Positions 9,206 to 19,299 of a stretch of 56,745 bases of DNA are shown one piece after another. Numbering within the stretch: the first letter of the stretch is position 1; each line of letters starts with the position of its first letter. Both the position numbers and the translations under genes were made by a program. Source of the stretch: Proteus hauseri ATCC 700826 (GTDB lineage Bacteria; Pseudomonadota; Gammaproteobacteria; Enterobacterales; Enterobacteriaceae); contig NZ_LXEV01000037.1 in NCBI RefSeq assembly GCF_001654965.1, forward strand, positions 1-56,745. Direction: 5' to 3'. The notes beneath the pieces are model-generated. The model worked only from the letters and a program-made list of their open reading frames with translations. It was not told where the DNA came from and ran no database searches.

Positions 9206-10507
9206 TTAAACAACCATTGGTGCAACAATAAAGCCAAAAAGTACACCAGCAATAATTCCGCCTAGGCCCGGTAGCATAAATGGATGATTTAATATGTATT
9301 TTCCTACTCGCGTTGATCCTGTTGAGTCAAATTCAATCGCAGCAAGTGATGTAGGATAGGTCGGTAATACAAATACACCAGTAACTGCAACGTAAGAAGC
9401 CAAAATAGCCCATGTCGGTACATCTAAAGCTATCGCCAGTGGAATAATTAATGGTGTTGTTGCGCCTTGTGAATATAACAACGCACAGGTAAAGAAAAGT
9501 ACGGCAGCAAGTAAAATAGGATAAGCCGTTAAAATATCCCCTGCGACAGCTTTTATTTCTTCAATATGAAAATCAACAAAAGTAGTACCTAATGTCACGA
9601 TCCCTAAAATAACCGCTAACGAACTCATGCCAGAGCGAAATGTTGGTGTCATGACAATGGCATCAGGAGACGTTTTACAAAAGACCACCATCAGACAAGC
9701 TGCACTTAACATACAAATCACGATGATGTCACGTGTTCCCATTGTTTTTCCCAAATCAAAACCTGGACGTAATTCTGGGAAAGCCGCAAGGACTACGACT
9801 GCAATTGTAGATAATAAGAATAATACGACAGAAAATTTAGCCCAAGCGGTATCATTACCTTTTTTCTCTTCGTACTTTTTAACTAAACCCGCTTTTAGAC
9901 GCTCAATATAAACTTCATCATCTTTTAATTCACACCCTTGGCGAGACGCAATAAACGCAGCGACCATTGCGGCAACAAATGATGCGGGTAAACAAACCGC
10001 CATTACAGTGATAAACGACACACCATTCACTTCCATGATCGTCAACATAGCCGCCATTGCAGCACTAATGGGTGATCCTGAAATAGCAACTTGTGAAGCG
10101 ACCACAGAGCCAGCAAGGGTACGTGAAGGACGAACACCTGAGTCTTTAGCAATTTCAGCAATAACCGGTAAGGTTGAGAAAACAATAAACCCTGTTCCTG
10201 CTAAAATGGTCATTGTCCAAGTAATCATTGGCGCAATAATATTTATATATTTAGGATTCTTGCGCATAAATTTGCCCGCAAGACGTACTAAATAATCCAT
10301 CCCGCCTGCTGCTTGTAATGCAGATGCCGCAACAACAACGGTCATAATAATTAAAATGACATCAACAGGAGGAGAGCCTATTGGTAACCCTAATCCAATA
10401 GTTAATATAACTAATCCTAATCCGCCACATAAACCAATACCAATTCCTCCCATTCTAATACCGAAGAATATGGCACCTAATACCACAAGGATTTCTAACC
10501 AAATCAT
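9206..10507 (-). CDS. Anaerobic C4-dicarboxylate transporter, DcuA/DcuB family
   Basis: The 433-residue polytopic membrane protein has about eleven hydrophobic segments. Family motifs are GGIGIGLCGGLGL near 21, RNPKYINIIAPM near 83, LAGTGFIVFSTLPVIAE near 101 and FVLPTYPTSLAAI near 375. DcuA/B carriers exchange fumarate, aspartate, malate and succinate. It differs enough from both E. coli DcuA and DcuB that I do not choose between them. It lies 148 bases downstream of an aspartate/glutamate racemase on the same strand, which suggests it handles aspartate imported for, or exported from, that pathway. Confidence 0.88.
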   Translation of the reverse strand: MIWLEILVVLGAIFFGIRMGGIGIGLCGGLGLVILTIGLGLPIGSPPVDVILIIMTVVVAASALQAAGGMDYLVRLAGKFMRKNPKYINIIAPMITWTMTILAGTGFIVFSTLPVIAEIAKDSGVRPSRTLAGSVVASQVAISGSPISAAMAAMLTIMEVNGVSFITVMAVCLPASFVAAMVAAFIASRQGCELKDDEVYIERLKAGLVKKYEEKKGNDTAWAKFSVVLFLLSTIAVVVLAAFPELRPGFDLGKTMGTRDIIVICMLSAACLMVVFCKTSPDAIVMTPTFRSGMSSLAVILGIVTLGTTFVDFHIEEIKAVAGDILTAYPILLAAVLFFTCALLYSQGATTPLIIPLAIALDVPTWAILASYVAVTGVFVLPTYPTSLAAIEFDSTGSTRVGKYILNHPFMLPGLGGIIAGVLFGFIVAPMVV

Positions 10508-10655
10508 AATTGGCTCCAGTAGATATTTAAATTAATAATTCTATTTATGAGATATATATTGTTTAAATTTAATTATTGTGATTGCGCTTATTTATTTTTA
10601 TTAATTACTTTATGGCTACATTATTAAAAAAATATAAAATTCCATTAGCCTAAAA

Positions 10656-11357
10656 TTAATTTCGCTGCCTTTTTTGATACCAATTAATACCCGCATGAAC
10701 TAATGCACTGGTTGAATCAATATACTTATCTTTATATTTATCAATCTCTTTATTCAAAATAACAGGTACTTCTGTACAACCAAGAACAATAACTTCGGCA
10801 CCTTGTTTAAAAAGCTGATCTGCTATTTCTTTCATTAAATTTTCAGCCTTTTCTATTTCCCCCGATTTTAATAAGTAAATACTTTTCATTACTTTTTGTT
10901 GTTCTTCTTTATTGGGTGTTAAGCAATTCAAACCTAGCTCTTCTATTTTTTGTTGATATAACCCCATATAAACCGTTGCATTAGTTGCAAGTAATCCAAT
11001 GTTTTTTTTCTTGGAATTAACGACCTCCTGCATTGTGGAATCAATAATGCTAAGCAGCTCAACATGGCAACTCTCTTTTAATTGAGAAAACCAGTAATGA
11101 GCCGTATTACATGGAATAACAATGCATTCTGCACCTGCGCGTTCTAATAAATGTAGATAGTTTTGCATTAATGGTAATGGGGAATTTCCATCATGCATTA
11201 ATGCTTGCGTACGATCAGGAATATTAGGAATTGAAGAAATAATAAGTGGAATATGCTCTTGATCACAATTAGCTTTAGTAAAAGCAATAAACTTATTAAA
11301 TAAATCAGCAGTCGCCGCAGGCCCCATTCCACCAAGAACACCAATTAAACCTTTCAT
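10656..11357 (-). CDS. Aspartate/glutamate racemase family protein
   Basis: The 233-residue cytoplasmic enzyme belongs to the cofactor-independent racemases that use two cysteines as acid and base. Both are present: Cys 83 in IPCNTAH and Cys 194 in LGCTEVP. The N-terminus GVLGGMGPAAT is typical of aspartate racemases of the YgeA type. It probably interconverts L- and D-aspartate or a related amino acid; the substrate is not proven by sequence. AAGAGAG before ATG 11357 supports the start. It is followed by a Dcu-family transporter and is divergent from a HypT-like regulator. Confidence 0.85.
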   Translation of the reverse strand: MKGLIGVLGGMGPAATADLFNKFIAFTKANCDQEHIPLIISSIPNIPDRTQALMHDGNSPLPLMQNYLHLLERAGAECIVIPCNTAHYWFSQLKESCHVELLSIIDSTMQEVVNSKKKNIGLLATNATVYMGLYQQKIEELGLNCLTPNKEEQQKVMKSIYLLKSGEIEKAENLMKEIADQLFKQGAEVIVLGCTEVPVILNKEIDKYKDKYIDSTSALVHAGINWYQKRQRN

Positions 11358-11792
11358 AGAAAACTCTCTTTAGTGATAGCCATTTGATAAAAATCATTAA
11401 TCATTTTCTAAAAAATAAAATAACAAAAGTTGATTACTAATAACTTCTATAAAAATAAGATGATTAATATCTAAGCTTGTTTTTAGCTAAAAGAGAAATG
11501 CAAGTAAGTATGGGATTATGCAGATCCCGCATTAAGATTTAAATTACACTTGCTATCTTTAATATATATTTATCAATTAAATTAATAAGATAAATAACAT
11601 TACAACCAGATAAGCCTAGTATTGATATTTAATTTTATTATGTCGTAATAACTAAAGTGAAGGTGCAATGCATAATTCGAATTAGAATAAAACATAATAA
11701 GATAAATTTAATAACTAATATTTAACCATAAATATAAGAATTAAACGTGAATAATGAACATTACATAAAGAATAAATAAAGGGGAAAACATT
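11358..11792. promoter_or_regulatory. Divergent control region between the racemase and the HypT-like gene
   Basis: These 435 AT-rich bases must hold both promoters. An interrupted inverted repeat, GGGAT-N7-ATCCC (11512-11528) with outer ATGC/GCAT arms, and the palindrome AATTCGAATT (11674-11683) are the only symmetrical sequences I noticed. LysR regulators commonly bind such divergent regions. No site can be assigned from sequence alone. Confidence 0.4.
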
Positions 11793-12704
11793 ATGATGAA
11801 GAATATAGAAACTAAATGGCTTTATGATTTTCTAACGCTAGAAGCTTGTCGTCATTTTTCACATGCAGCAGAGCAACGTAATATTTCGCAACCTGCGTTT
11901 AGTCGACGAATTCAAGCATTAGAATCCGCCATTGGTGTGCCATTATTTGATAGAACAACACTGCCTTTACAACTCACAGAAGAAGGTAAACTTTTTCATT
12001 CACAAACGCGAAGTCTTTTACAACAGCTAGAATGTAATTTAAGCGAATTATCTGGCTACAATATTTTGAGTATTCCTAATATTAATATTGCTGCAGCACA
12101 TTCTTTATCATTAACTTTACTTCCTAAGCTTATTCACTCACTTTCACAATTTAGTGAAGAGTTTGTTTATCATGTAGAAGCCATCGATGTTGTTCAGGTC
12201 GTAAACGCCTTACGAGAAGGTCGAAGTGATTTTATTATCTCCTTTTATGATGAAGATTTAATGCAGCCTCCATTTTGTTGTTTAAAAATATTTGAATCTG
12301 AAATGTATCCAGTATGTGCAGCAACAGCAGATGGTAAACCAATGTATGATATTTATCAGCCTCAAGTTCCTTTATTAAATTACACCGATGCCTCTTATAT
12401 GGGCCGTTTGGTAAATAAACGGCTACGCGAAGTCGGTGAAATTACGACTCGTACGCTTTTTATGTCTTCTATGAGCGAATTATTAAAAAATATGACATTA
12501 GATGGGCATGGTATTGCTTGGTTACCTATTTACTCAATTGAACATGAGTTAAAAGAAAAAAAACTCGTTCGCCTTAATACTCCTGAATTAACAATTCCGA
12601 TAGAAGCATATATTTATCGAATGGATACTCGACTCAATAAAACAGCAGAAAATTTTTGGCAGATATTAAAGAAAAGTCTTCCTCACCACTTAGTTAAAAA
12701 ATAG
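11793..12704 (+). CDS. hypT: HypT-like (YjiE) LysR-family regulator
   Basis: The 303-residue LysR regulator has a winged helix-turn-helix at about 8-65 and a substrate-binding domain after about 95. It matches E. coli HypT strongly, for example IETKWLYDFLTLE at the N-terminus and DASYMGRLVN and SSMSELLK later on. HypT is activated by methionine oxidation during hypochlorite stress. By alignment from memory, Met 203 and Met 227 correspond to two of its three sensor methionines (206 and 230), while the third (123) is replaced by Leu next to a three-residue insertion. GGGG eight bases before ATG 11793 fits a ribosome site. Its position opposite the racemase and Dcu genes suggests it may control them. 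Confidence 0.8.
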   Translation: MMKNIETKWLYDFLTLEACRHFSHAAEQRNISQPAFSRRIQALESAIGVPLFDRTTLPLQLTEEGKLFHSQTRSLLQQLECNLSELSGYNILSIPNINIAAAHSLSLTLLPKLIHSLSQFSEEFVYHVEAIDVVQVVNALREGRSDFIISFYDEDLMQPPFCCLKIFESEMYPVCAATADGKPMYDIYQPQVPLLNYTDASYMGRLVNKRLREVGEITTRTLFMSSMSELLKNMTLDGHGIAWLPIYSIEHELKEKKLVRLNTPELTIPIEAYIYRMDTRLNKTAENFWQILKKSLPHHLVKK

Positions 12705-12721
12705 TTTTCAATTATTAAAAA

Positions 12722-12753
12722 TAAAAGACCACCTTTAATTTTGGTGGTCTTTT
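12722..12753. terminator. Bidirectional terminator between hypT and the S8 protease gene
   Basis: The stem AGACCACC/GGTGGTCT with a nine-base loop is flanked by A and T runs. It lies between convergent genes. Confidence 0.9.
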
Positions 12754-12783
12754 ATCTTACCTATAAAACTCGCTCTTTTATTA

Positions 12784-14079
12784 TTATTTTAATTTTATAA
12801 TTCTTTTTAAGTGTAAAATAGCATTATTAACATTAGGCAAAGGCCCTATATTATCTTTCAATAGAGGGAAAGTTCCTGTTTTAATTAATAAATTGCGCAT
12901 TTGTATTGGGCTTAAAACATTTTGTGTTTTGTTTTTATACCATGACTGAATAACCGCAGCAGCACCCGCAACTAATGCACTGGCTGACGATGTTCCACTA
13001 AAATTAGCTGTATATGTATGGTTTTCATCGCTATGAAATAAATCTCCATAACCTGCTGTTGTCACTTCTTCCCCCCATGCTTGCACATGTATGGGGGACC
13101 CATAAGTTGAGAAAGGTAATCTATTTAATGTGTAGGGAGAACCCGCGCCTACACGTATTGAGCAATTATCGTTACGTTTTCGATAATTGGCATAAGCGGG
13201 TAAATCAAGATTAACACCTCCATTTCCTGCGGCCATAATAACAATAATACCTGCATCAGTTAATGCTCTAGTGGCCTCCCAAATATGCATCTCATAATCA
13301 GCTGGTACAAAAGCTTGTTGTTCACAAACTGTTTGCATTTCATACAGAACAATATCACCTTCATTTAATATTCTTTTACTTGCAATAATGGCGTCAATTC
13401 GCCCACAAGTAAGTTCTGATATGGCATAAAACATATCTAATTTATGAGCTAACCCCGTGATCCCTTTTCCATCCTTTTTCCCCATAATGAGTCCAGCAAC
13501 AGCTGTGCCATGATCAGCTTGATTTGTTTTTTCATTAAAAGGCAATAAAGGCGTGATATTATTTGTCGCTAAGTCATGATGAGAAAGATTAAAATCCCAT
13601 TCAATATCCGCAATTTGAATACCTTGTCCATAAGCTTTTTGCTGCCATGCTTCTTCTATTCCTAATCCTTTTATTTCATAACTATTTAATACTTTATTCG
13701 GTGTTTTTAAGTAGTGCTGATGCTGAATAAAATCTGGTGTAAAACTTGGCGGTTCCACCGGTTGAATAGGAATAATTTGTGTATATTCAATATCAGGATG
13801 TTGTTTTAATATATCAATTATTTTATCTAACGAATATTCACTATCGTAAGGTGGAACAATATAATAGTAATTATTTAACTCATTAAAATTAATCGCGATT
13901 GATACTGTATTTACTCTTGGTGGTATTTGTGATATAGCGGGAACAACAGGTATTAATAATATCTTCGATAAAAAATCGTAATACTTATTACAACAATCAT
14001 ATAATGAAAACCTTTTATTATTATAATTAGATTTATTTATATTCTTTGTTTTTATCAGGATTTTTCTTTGAATATTCAT
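12784..14079 (-). CDS. Subtilisin-family (S8) serine peptidase, no signal peptide seen
   Basis: The 431-residue protein carries the full S8 catalytic set: Asp 158 in QIADIEWDF, His 190 in DHGTAVAGL, oxyanion Asn 286 in AAGNGG and Ser 364 in SGTSSAS. The Asp motif ADIEW in place of the common DTG suggests a diverged bacterial S8 subfamily. The N-terminus (MNIQRKILIKTKNINKSNYNNK) is basic and Asn-rich without a secretion signal; residues 1-150 may be a propeptide-like or recognition domain. I start at ATG 14079 because GGAG is eight bases upstream, whereas an upstream TTG has the ribosome site too close. The substrate and the cell compartment are unknown. Confidence 0.85.
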   Translation of the reverse strand: MNIQRKILIKTKNINKSNYNNKRFSLYDCCNKYYDFLSKILLIPVVPAISQIPPRVNTVSIAINFNELNNYYYIVPPYDSEYSLDKIIDILKQHPDIEYTQIIPIQPVEPPSFTPDFIQHQHYLKTPNKVLNSYEIKGLGIEEAWQQKAYGQGIQIADIEWDFNLSHHDLATNNITPLLPFNEKTNQADHGTAVAGLIMGKKDGKGITGLAHKLDMFYAISELTCGRIDAIIASKRILNEGDIVLYEMQTVCEQQAFVPADYEMHIWEATRALTDAGIIVIMAAGNGGVNLDLPAYANYRKRNDNCSIRVGAGSPYTLNRLPFSTYGSPIHVQAWGEEVTTAGYGDLFHSDENHTYTANFSGTSSASALVAGAAAVIQSWYKNKTQNVLSPIQMRNLLIKTGTFPLLKDNIGPLPNVNNAILHLKRIIKLK

Positions 14080-14179
14080 ACTCAATGCTCCTTTATTATT
14101 TTTTTGCTTTTATAGCGTAAATAATTGAACATTGACTATTTTTATTTTTGATAGGAACAATATAAAATTAAGACTTAAC

Positions 14180-14244
14180 TTTACTATTACAATCTCGTGA
14201 GGCTGATTAAAGATAAATTATCCTAACGAGATTGTAATAGTAAA
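14180..14244. repeat. Perfect 19-bp inverted repeat with a 27-base loop
   Basis: Arms at 14180-14198 and 14226-14244 (the second reads ACGAGATTGTAATAGTAA plus A) are exact reverse complements. The element lies 14 bases past the stop of the CbrC-family gene. It could act as a terminator for that gene on the minus strand, but no clear T run follows and the loop is long. It might instead be a short mobile-element relic or a protein-binding site. I saw no second copy in the window. Confidence 0.75.
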
Positions 14245-14257
14245 TAAAAATAAGTAA

Positions 14258-14875
<618 letters not shown>

Positions 14876-15043
14876 TTAGTTTCTATTTTATAAAAAAGTA
14901 ATTTTTATCTAGAAAAACAATATAAAGCGTATTGAGATAAATTTATCTTTATATTGTACAGTTAAATAACTAAGGGAAGAGATTGTTTTGCAACTTGCTT
15001 GTGCTCTATAAAATAAGAGAACTCATACACACGCTATTCTCTA

Positions 15044-15052
15044 TGCTATAAT
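15044..15052 (+). promoter_or_regulatory. Extended -10 promoter of dusA
   Basis: TGCTATAAT is a perfect extended -10 element (TGn-TATAAT) 71 bases before the dusA start. The -35 region is poor, as is common for extended -10 promoters. Confidence 0.6.
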
Positions 15053-15123
15053 GCGCGCTTATTTTATGCCCTTATCTTAAAATAGGGTTACACTAGCGCC
15101 TAAATAGACGAAAGAATCACAGC

Positions 15124-16158
15124 ATGTCCGAAACGAATTTATTAAATAAAACAACAAAAAATCATGATGTTAATAGCAATTCAAAAACGTATAATTTAAA
15201 CCGTTTTTCGGTTGCTCCAATGCTTGATTGGACTGATCGCCATTGTCGTTATTTCTTTCGTCAATTAAGTAAAAATACGTTGCTTTATACCGAGATGGTA
15301 ACAACAGGAGCCATTATTCATGGCAAAGGCGATTACCTAAAATACAGTGAAGAAGAACATCCCGTTTCTTTGCAATTAGGGGGAAGTGATCCACAAGCTT
15401 TAGCTCAATGTGCAAAATTGGCACAAGAGCGTGGTTATGATGAAATTAACTTAAATGTGGGCTGCCCTTCTGATCGCGTACAAAATGGACGTTTTGGTGC
15501 TTGCTTAATGGGAGAAGCACAACTCGTTGCCGATTGCGTAAAAGCAATGCGTGACGTAGTAGATATCCCTGTTACGGTTAAAACACGTATTGGTATTGAT
15601 GAATTAGATAGTTACGCATTTTTGTGTGATTTTATTGAAAAAGTAAGTGCAAATAATAATTGTGATACTTTTATTATTCACGCTCGTAAAGCATGGCTAT
15701 CTGGCTTAAGCCCGAAAGAAAATCGAGAAGTACCGCCACTGGATTACCCGCGAGTCTATCAATTAAAACGCGATTTTCCACATCTAACAATGGCAATTAA
15801 TGGTGGTATTAAGTCATTAGAAGAAGCAAAAGAACATTTAAAACATATGGATGGCGTAATGGTAGGTCGTGAAGCTTATCAAAACCCATCAATATTAGCG
15901 CATGTGGATCATGAATTATTTGATAACCAATTAGCTATTGCTGACTCTGTTAGTGCTGTAAGAGCTATGTATCCTTATATTGAAAAAGAACTCTTACAAG
16001 GTACTTATCTTGGTCATGTTACTCGCCATATGTTAGGGATTTTTCAAGGCATTCCTGGTGCAAGACAATGGCGTCGTCATTTAAGCGAAAATGCACATAA
16101 ACAAGGTGCTGATTTGTCTGTTTTAGAGAATGCACTAAAATTTGTGACTGAGAAATAA
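15124..16158 (+). CDS. dusA: tRNA-dihydrouridine synthase A
   Basis: The 344-residue flavoenzyme reduces uridines 20 and 20a in the tRNA D-loop. It has the FMN TIM barrel, with [14 protein letters not shown] at about 31-46 and the catalytic Cys 114 in [17 protein letters not shown]. The N-terminus carries about 20 residues of polar extension before the family region. It is a single gene with its own promoter and terminator. The dusA 5' end is a known integration site for mobile elements, but none is inserted here. Confidence 0.96.
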   Translation: MSETNLLNKTTKNHDVNSNSKTYNLNRFSVAPMLDWTDRHCRYFFRQLSKNTLLYTEMVTTGAIIHGKGDYLKYSEEEHPVSLQLGGSDPQALAQCAKLAQERGYDEINLNVGCPSDRVQNGRFGACLMGEAQLVADCVKAMRDVVDIPVTVKTRIGIDELDSYAFLCDFIEKVSANNNCDTFIIHARKAWLSGLSPKENREVPPLDYPRVYQLKRDFPHLTMAINGGIKSLEEAKEHLKHMDGVMVGREAYQNPSILAHVDHELFDNQLAIADSVSAVRAMYPYIEKELLQGTYLGHVTRHMLGIFQGIPGARQWRRHLSENAHKQGADLSVLENALKFVTEK

Positions 16159-16165
16159 GACACAA

Positions 16166-16197
16166 AATAAAACCAGCCTATCAAGGCTGGTTTTATT
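16166..16197. terminator. Bidirectional terminator after dusA
   Basis: A perfect 14-bp stem, AATAAAACCAGCCT/AGGCTGGTTTTATT, with a four-base loop lies between convergent dusA and the 104-residue unknown gene. Confidence 0.93.
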
Positions 16198-16211
16198 TAT
16201 TTTCATATCAA

Positions 16212-16526
16212 TTAAAGTAAAGAAAAAAAACGATTATAGTTTGCAACTAAATAAGCGATTTGGAATTCAAATGCTTCTTTAACTTCACATTTTCCTTCTT
16301 CACTACCTTCTTTTTTCTTAATATCAAAGAATGCGTTTTGCATTAATTGAACTGATACATCCATAGATTTTTGAAATGCAGATAAATTATTATTTTCACC
16401 AAAACGCATAAATAACGCTTCAATTTTTTCATCAGCAACATCACGAATAAATTGTAATTCAACATTACTTACACGATTATCTTCATATATAAAATCAATA
16501 AAGTCTTTTAATTCATCCTTTTGCAT
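16212..16526 (-). CDS. Small unknown protein, 104 residues
   Basis: The protein begins MQKDELKDFIDFIYEDNRVSN and is acidic and helical in appearance, with no signal peptide, membrane segment or cysteine motif. GGAG five bases before ATG 16526 and its own terminator on the 3' side support a real gene. I do not recognise the family. It sits between dusA and qorA, where E. coli has pspG, but it does not resemble that membrane protein. Confidence 0.7.
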   Translation of the reverse strand: MQKDELKDFIDFIYEDNRVSNVELQFIRDVADEKIEALFMRFGENNNLSAFQKSMDVSVQLMQNAFFDIKKKEGSEEGKCEVKEAFEFQIAYLVANYNRFFSLL

Positions 16527-16656
16527 AAATACTCCACACTTAGTTAATGAAACCCGATAGAAATATAAATTAAAAGAGAGAAAAATAAATCTAAAATAAA
16601 AATAATGGTTATTTCTTGATAATGAAATAAGAAAAATAAATTATCTAGATTAATTA

Positions 16657-16699
16657 AAGATTAAAATTTACCTAATCTATTTAGGCAAATTTTAATCTT
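16657..16699 (-). terminator. Hairpin after qorA
   Basis: A 13-bp stem, AAGATTAAAATTT/AAATTTTAATCTT, continues past one mismatch into CCTAA/TTAGG with a five-base loop. It begins 10 bases past the qorA stop. The T tract on the minus strand is weak. Confidence 0.6.
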
Positions 16700-16709
16700 G
16701 AAATAATAA

Positions 16710-17693
16710 TTAAGGAATAAGTAAACTTGAACCTTGAGATTGACGACTCTCAAGGTAATAATGCGCTTCTTTAGCATCTGCTAAAGCAAATTTTTGATTC
16801 TCTGGCACACTCACATCAATTTTACCACTACCAATCAAATCAAATAGTGCAGCACTAGCCTGATCTAACTCTTCACGAGTCGTGATATAACCTGAAATCG
16901 ATGGGCGAGTTACGTATAACGAACCATGTTTATTTAAAATACCCAAATCAACCCCCGTTACTGCACCGGATGCGTTACCAAAGCTCACCATTAAACCACG
17001 GCGCTGTAAGCAATTTAATGAATCTAACCACGTGGCTTTACCGACAGAGTCATAAACTACAGGTACTTTCTGATTATTGGTCAGCGCTAATACTCGTTCT
17101 ACAATAGATTCAGTTTGGTAATTAATCACCTCCCATGCACCCGCTGCTTTTGCTGTTGCTACCTTTTTATCACTACCCGCGGTACCTATCATTTTGGCAC
17201 CTATCGCTTTTGCCCATTGGCTAGCGATTAATCCAACACCACCCGCTGCCGCATGAAATAAGAAGGTTTCTCCTGCCTGCAATTTATGCGTTTGATTGAA
17301 GAGATAATAGACCGTGAGCCCTTTTAAGAAAGAGGCTGCAGCTTGCTCAAAAGAGATATTATCAGGCAGGCGAGCAACTTTATTTTCTGGTACATTATGC
17401 GTATCGCTATATGCCCCTAGTGGAGATTGCGCATATACAACTCTATCCCCTTCTTTTAGTGAAGTGACGTTAGCGCCCGTTTTTATAACAATGCCTGCTG
17501 CCTCAGTTCCTAATCCACTTGGGAATTGATTCACTGGATATAACCCGCTACGCACATAAGTATCAATGTAATTAATGCCAATTGCTTTATTGGCGACTTG
17601 TACTTCATTATCGCCAAGAGGTGCTGGGGTAAATGTTGCTAGCTCAAGAACATCTGCACTACCATGAGCTGCAAATTGGATGCGTTTAGCCAT
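16710..17693 (-). CDS. qorA: NADPH:quinone oxidoreductase QorA
   Basis: This 327-residue zinc-free member of the medium-chain dehydrogenase family reduces quinones with NADPH. It has the same length as E. coli QorA and shares NKAIGINYIDTYVRSGLYP, the nucleotide-binding AAAGGVGL near 150 and LQRRGLMVSFGN. I chose ATG 17693 because GGAG is six bases upstream; ATG codons a few positions earlier lack this. It is divergent from dnaB, as in E. coli. Confidence 0.95.
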   Translation of the reverse strand: MAKRIQFAAHGSADVLELATFTPAPLGDNEVQVANKAIGINYIDTYVRSGLYPVNQFPSGLGTEAAGIVIKTGANVTSLKEGDRVVYAQSPLGAYSDTHNVPENKVARLPDNISFEQAAASFLKGLTVYYLFNQTHKLQAGETFLFHAAAGGVGLIASQWAKAIGAKMIGTAGSDKKVATAKAAGAWEVINYQTESIVERVLALTNNQKVPVVYDSVGKATWLDSLNCLQRRGLMVSFGNASGAVTGVDLGILNKHGSLYVTRPSISGYITTREELDQASAALFDLIGSGKIDVSVPENQKFALADAKEAHYYLESRQSQGSSLLIP

Positions 17694-17848
17694 TGTGATC
17701 TCCATCATTTTTCTAGGGTAAAATAAGCGAGCGTTCTAAAGACCTGAAGAGATAATGACAAATGAAAGTTATTTCTACAAGGCACAGATAATTGGGTTAG
17801 CGTATACTGAAGCGCTGATTGACTTTTTTTCGACTTTGCGCAGGATTT

Positions 17849-19258
17849 ATGGCCAGAAATAAGACCACTGACAAGCTGATGTCTGATATCAAAGACCGAC
17901 AAATGGAGGGGCTGAAACTTCCTCCCCATTCGCTAGAAGCCGAACAGTCCGTGTTAGGCGGTCTGATGATAGATAACGAACGTTGGGATAATGTCTCTGA
18001 GCGTGTTACCGCAGAAGACTTTTATAGCCGACCTCACCGTACTATTTTCATGCAGATGCAGCGGTTGCTTGAGTTAGGTAAACCTATTGACCTAATTACT
18101 TTATCAGAAGCATTAGAACAAAATAACGAACTAGAAAATGTTGGCGGTTTTGCTTATTTAGCAGAGCTTTCCAAAAATACGCCAAGTGCGGCAAATATCA
18201 ATGCTTATGCTGATATCGTCCGAGAGCGTGCCGTTGTTCGCGATATGATAAAAGTTGCCAATGAAATTGCAGATGCTGGCTTTGACCCACAGGGTCGCAC
18301 CAGTGAAGATCTCCTTGATTTCGCTGAATCAAGAGTGTTCCAAATTGCAGAAACTCGCGCCAATAAAGACGAAGGCCCAAAAGCTATTGATGCTATTTTA
18401 GAAGAGACTGTCGAAAAAATAGAACAACTGTATCAAAAGCCTCATGATGGTGTTACCGGTGTTTCAAGTGGTTATCAAGACTTAGATAAAAAAACAGCAG
18501 GATTACAAAAATCTGACTTAATTATTGTTGCAGCGCGTCCTTCTATGGGTAAAACCACTTTCGCGATGAACTTATGCGAAAACGCAGCAATGACAGAAGA
18601 TAAACCTGTATTGATCTTTAGCTTAGAGATGCCTGGCAACCAAATCATGATGCGTATGTTGGCATCTCTTTCACGGGTTGACCAAACAAGAATTCGTACC
18701 GGCCAGCTTGATGATGAAGATTGGGCTCGAATTTCAAGCACTATGGGTATTTTGCTTGAAAAACGCAATATGTATATTGATGACTCTTCTGGATTAACGC
18801 CGACTGAAGTGCGATCTCGTGCTCGCCGTATTTATCGTGAGCATGGTGGTTTAAGCCTTATTATGATTGACTACCTGCAGTTAATGAGAGTACCTTCACT
18901 CTCTGATAACCGTACTTTAGAAATTGCTGAAATTTCACGTTCTTTGAAAGCACTAGCTAAAGAACTGCAAGTTCCTGTCGTTGCACTTTCACAGTTAAAC
19001 CGTAGTTTGGAACAACGTGCTGATAAAAAACCAGTGAACTCTGACTTACGTGAATCAGGCTCTATCGAGCAGGATGCCGACCTTATTATGTTTATTTATC
19101 GTGATGAGGTTTATCACGAAAATAGTGATTTAAAAGGCATTGCCGAGATAATTATTGGTAAACAGCGTAATGGCCCTATTGGTACAGTACGACTGACATT
19201 TAACGGTCAGTGGTCTAGATTTGATAATTACGCAGGTCCTTCTTACGACGAAGAATAA
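17849..19258 (+). CDS. dnaB: Replicative DNA helicase DnaB
   Basis: The 469-residue hexameric helicase unwinds DNA at the replication fork. The N-terminal domain begins near LPPHSLEAEQSVLGGLM, and the RecA-like domain has Walker A ARPSMGKTT near 228 and the DYLQLM Walker B near 340. The start is ATG 17849 (MARNKTTDK), because the sequence before it does not belong to the family. No intein is present. Alanine racemase follows 41 bases later in the same direction. Confidence 0.97.
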   Translation: MARNKTTDKLMSDIKDRQMEGLKLPPHSLEAEQSVLGGLMIDNERWDNVSERVTAEDFYSRPHRTIFMQMQRLLELGKPIDLITLSEALEQNNELENVGGFAYLAELSKNTPSAANINAYADIVRERAVVRDMIKVANEIADAGFDPQGRTSEDLLDFAESRVFQIAETRANKDEGPKAIDAILEETVEKIEQLYQKPHDGVTGVSSGYQDLDKKTAGLQKSDLIIVAARPSMGKTTFAMNLCENAAMTEDKPVLIFSLEMPGNQIMMRMLASLSRVDQTRIRTGQLDDEDWARISSTMGILLEKRNMYIDDSSGLTPTEVRSRARRIYREHGGLSLIMIDYLQLMRVPSLSDNRTLEIAEISRSLKALAKELQVPVVALSQLNRSLEQRADKKPVNSDLRESGSIEQDADLIMFIYRDEVYHENSDLKGIAEIIIGKQRNGPIGTVRLTFNGQWSRFDNYAGPSYDEE

Positions 19259-19299
19259 CGACCTAGCATGACCTCAATTAGAAGGAATTTTGGAATAAT

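Noticed and set aside
15000-15200. Mobile-element attachment at the 5' end of dusA
   Set aside because: dusA is a known integration target, but the gene is intact, no integrase is adjacent and no repeated dusA fragment is visible.
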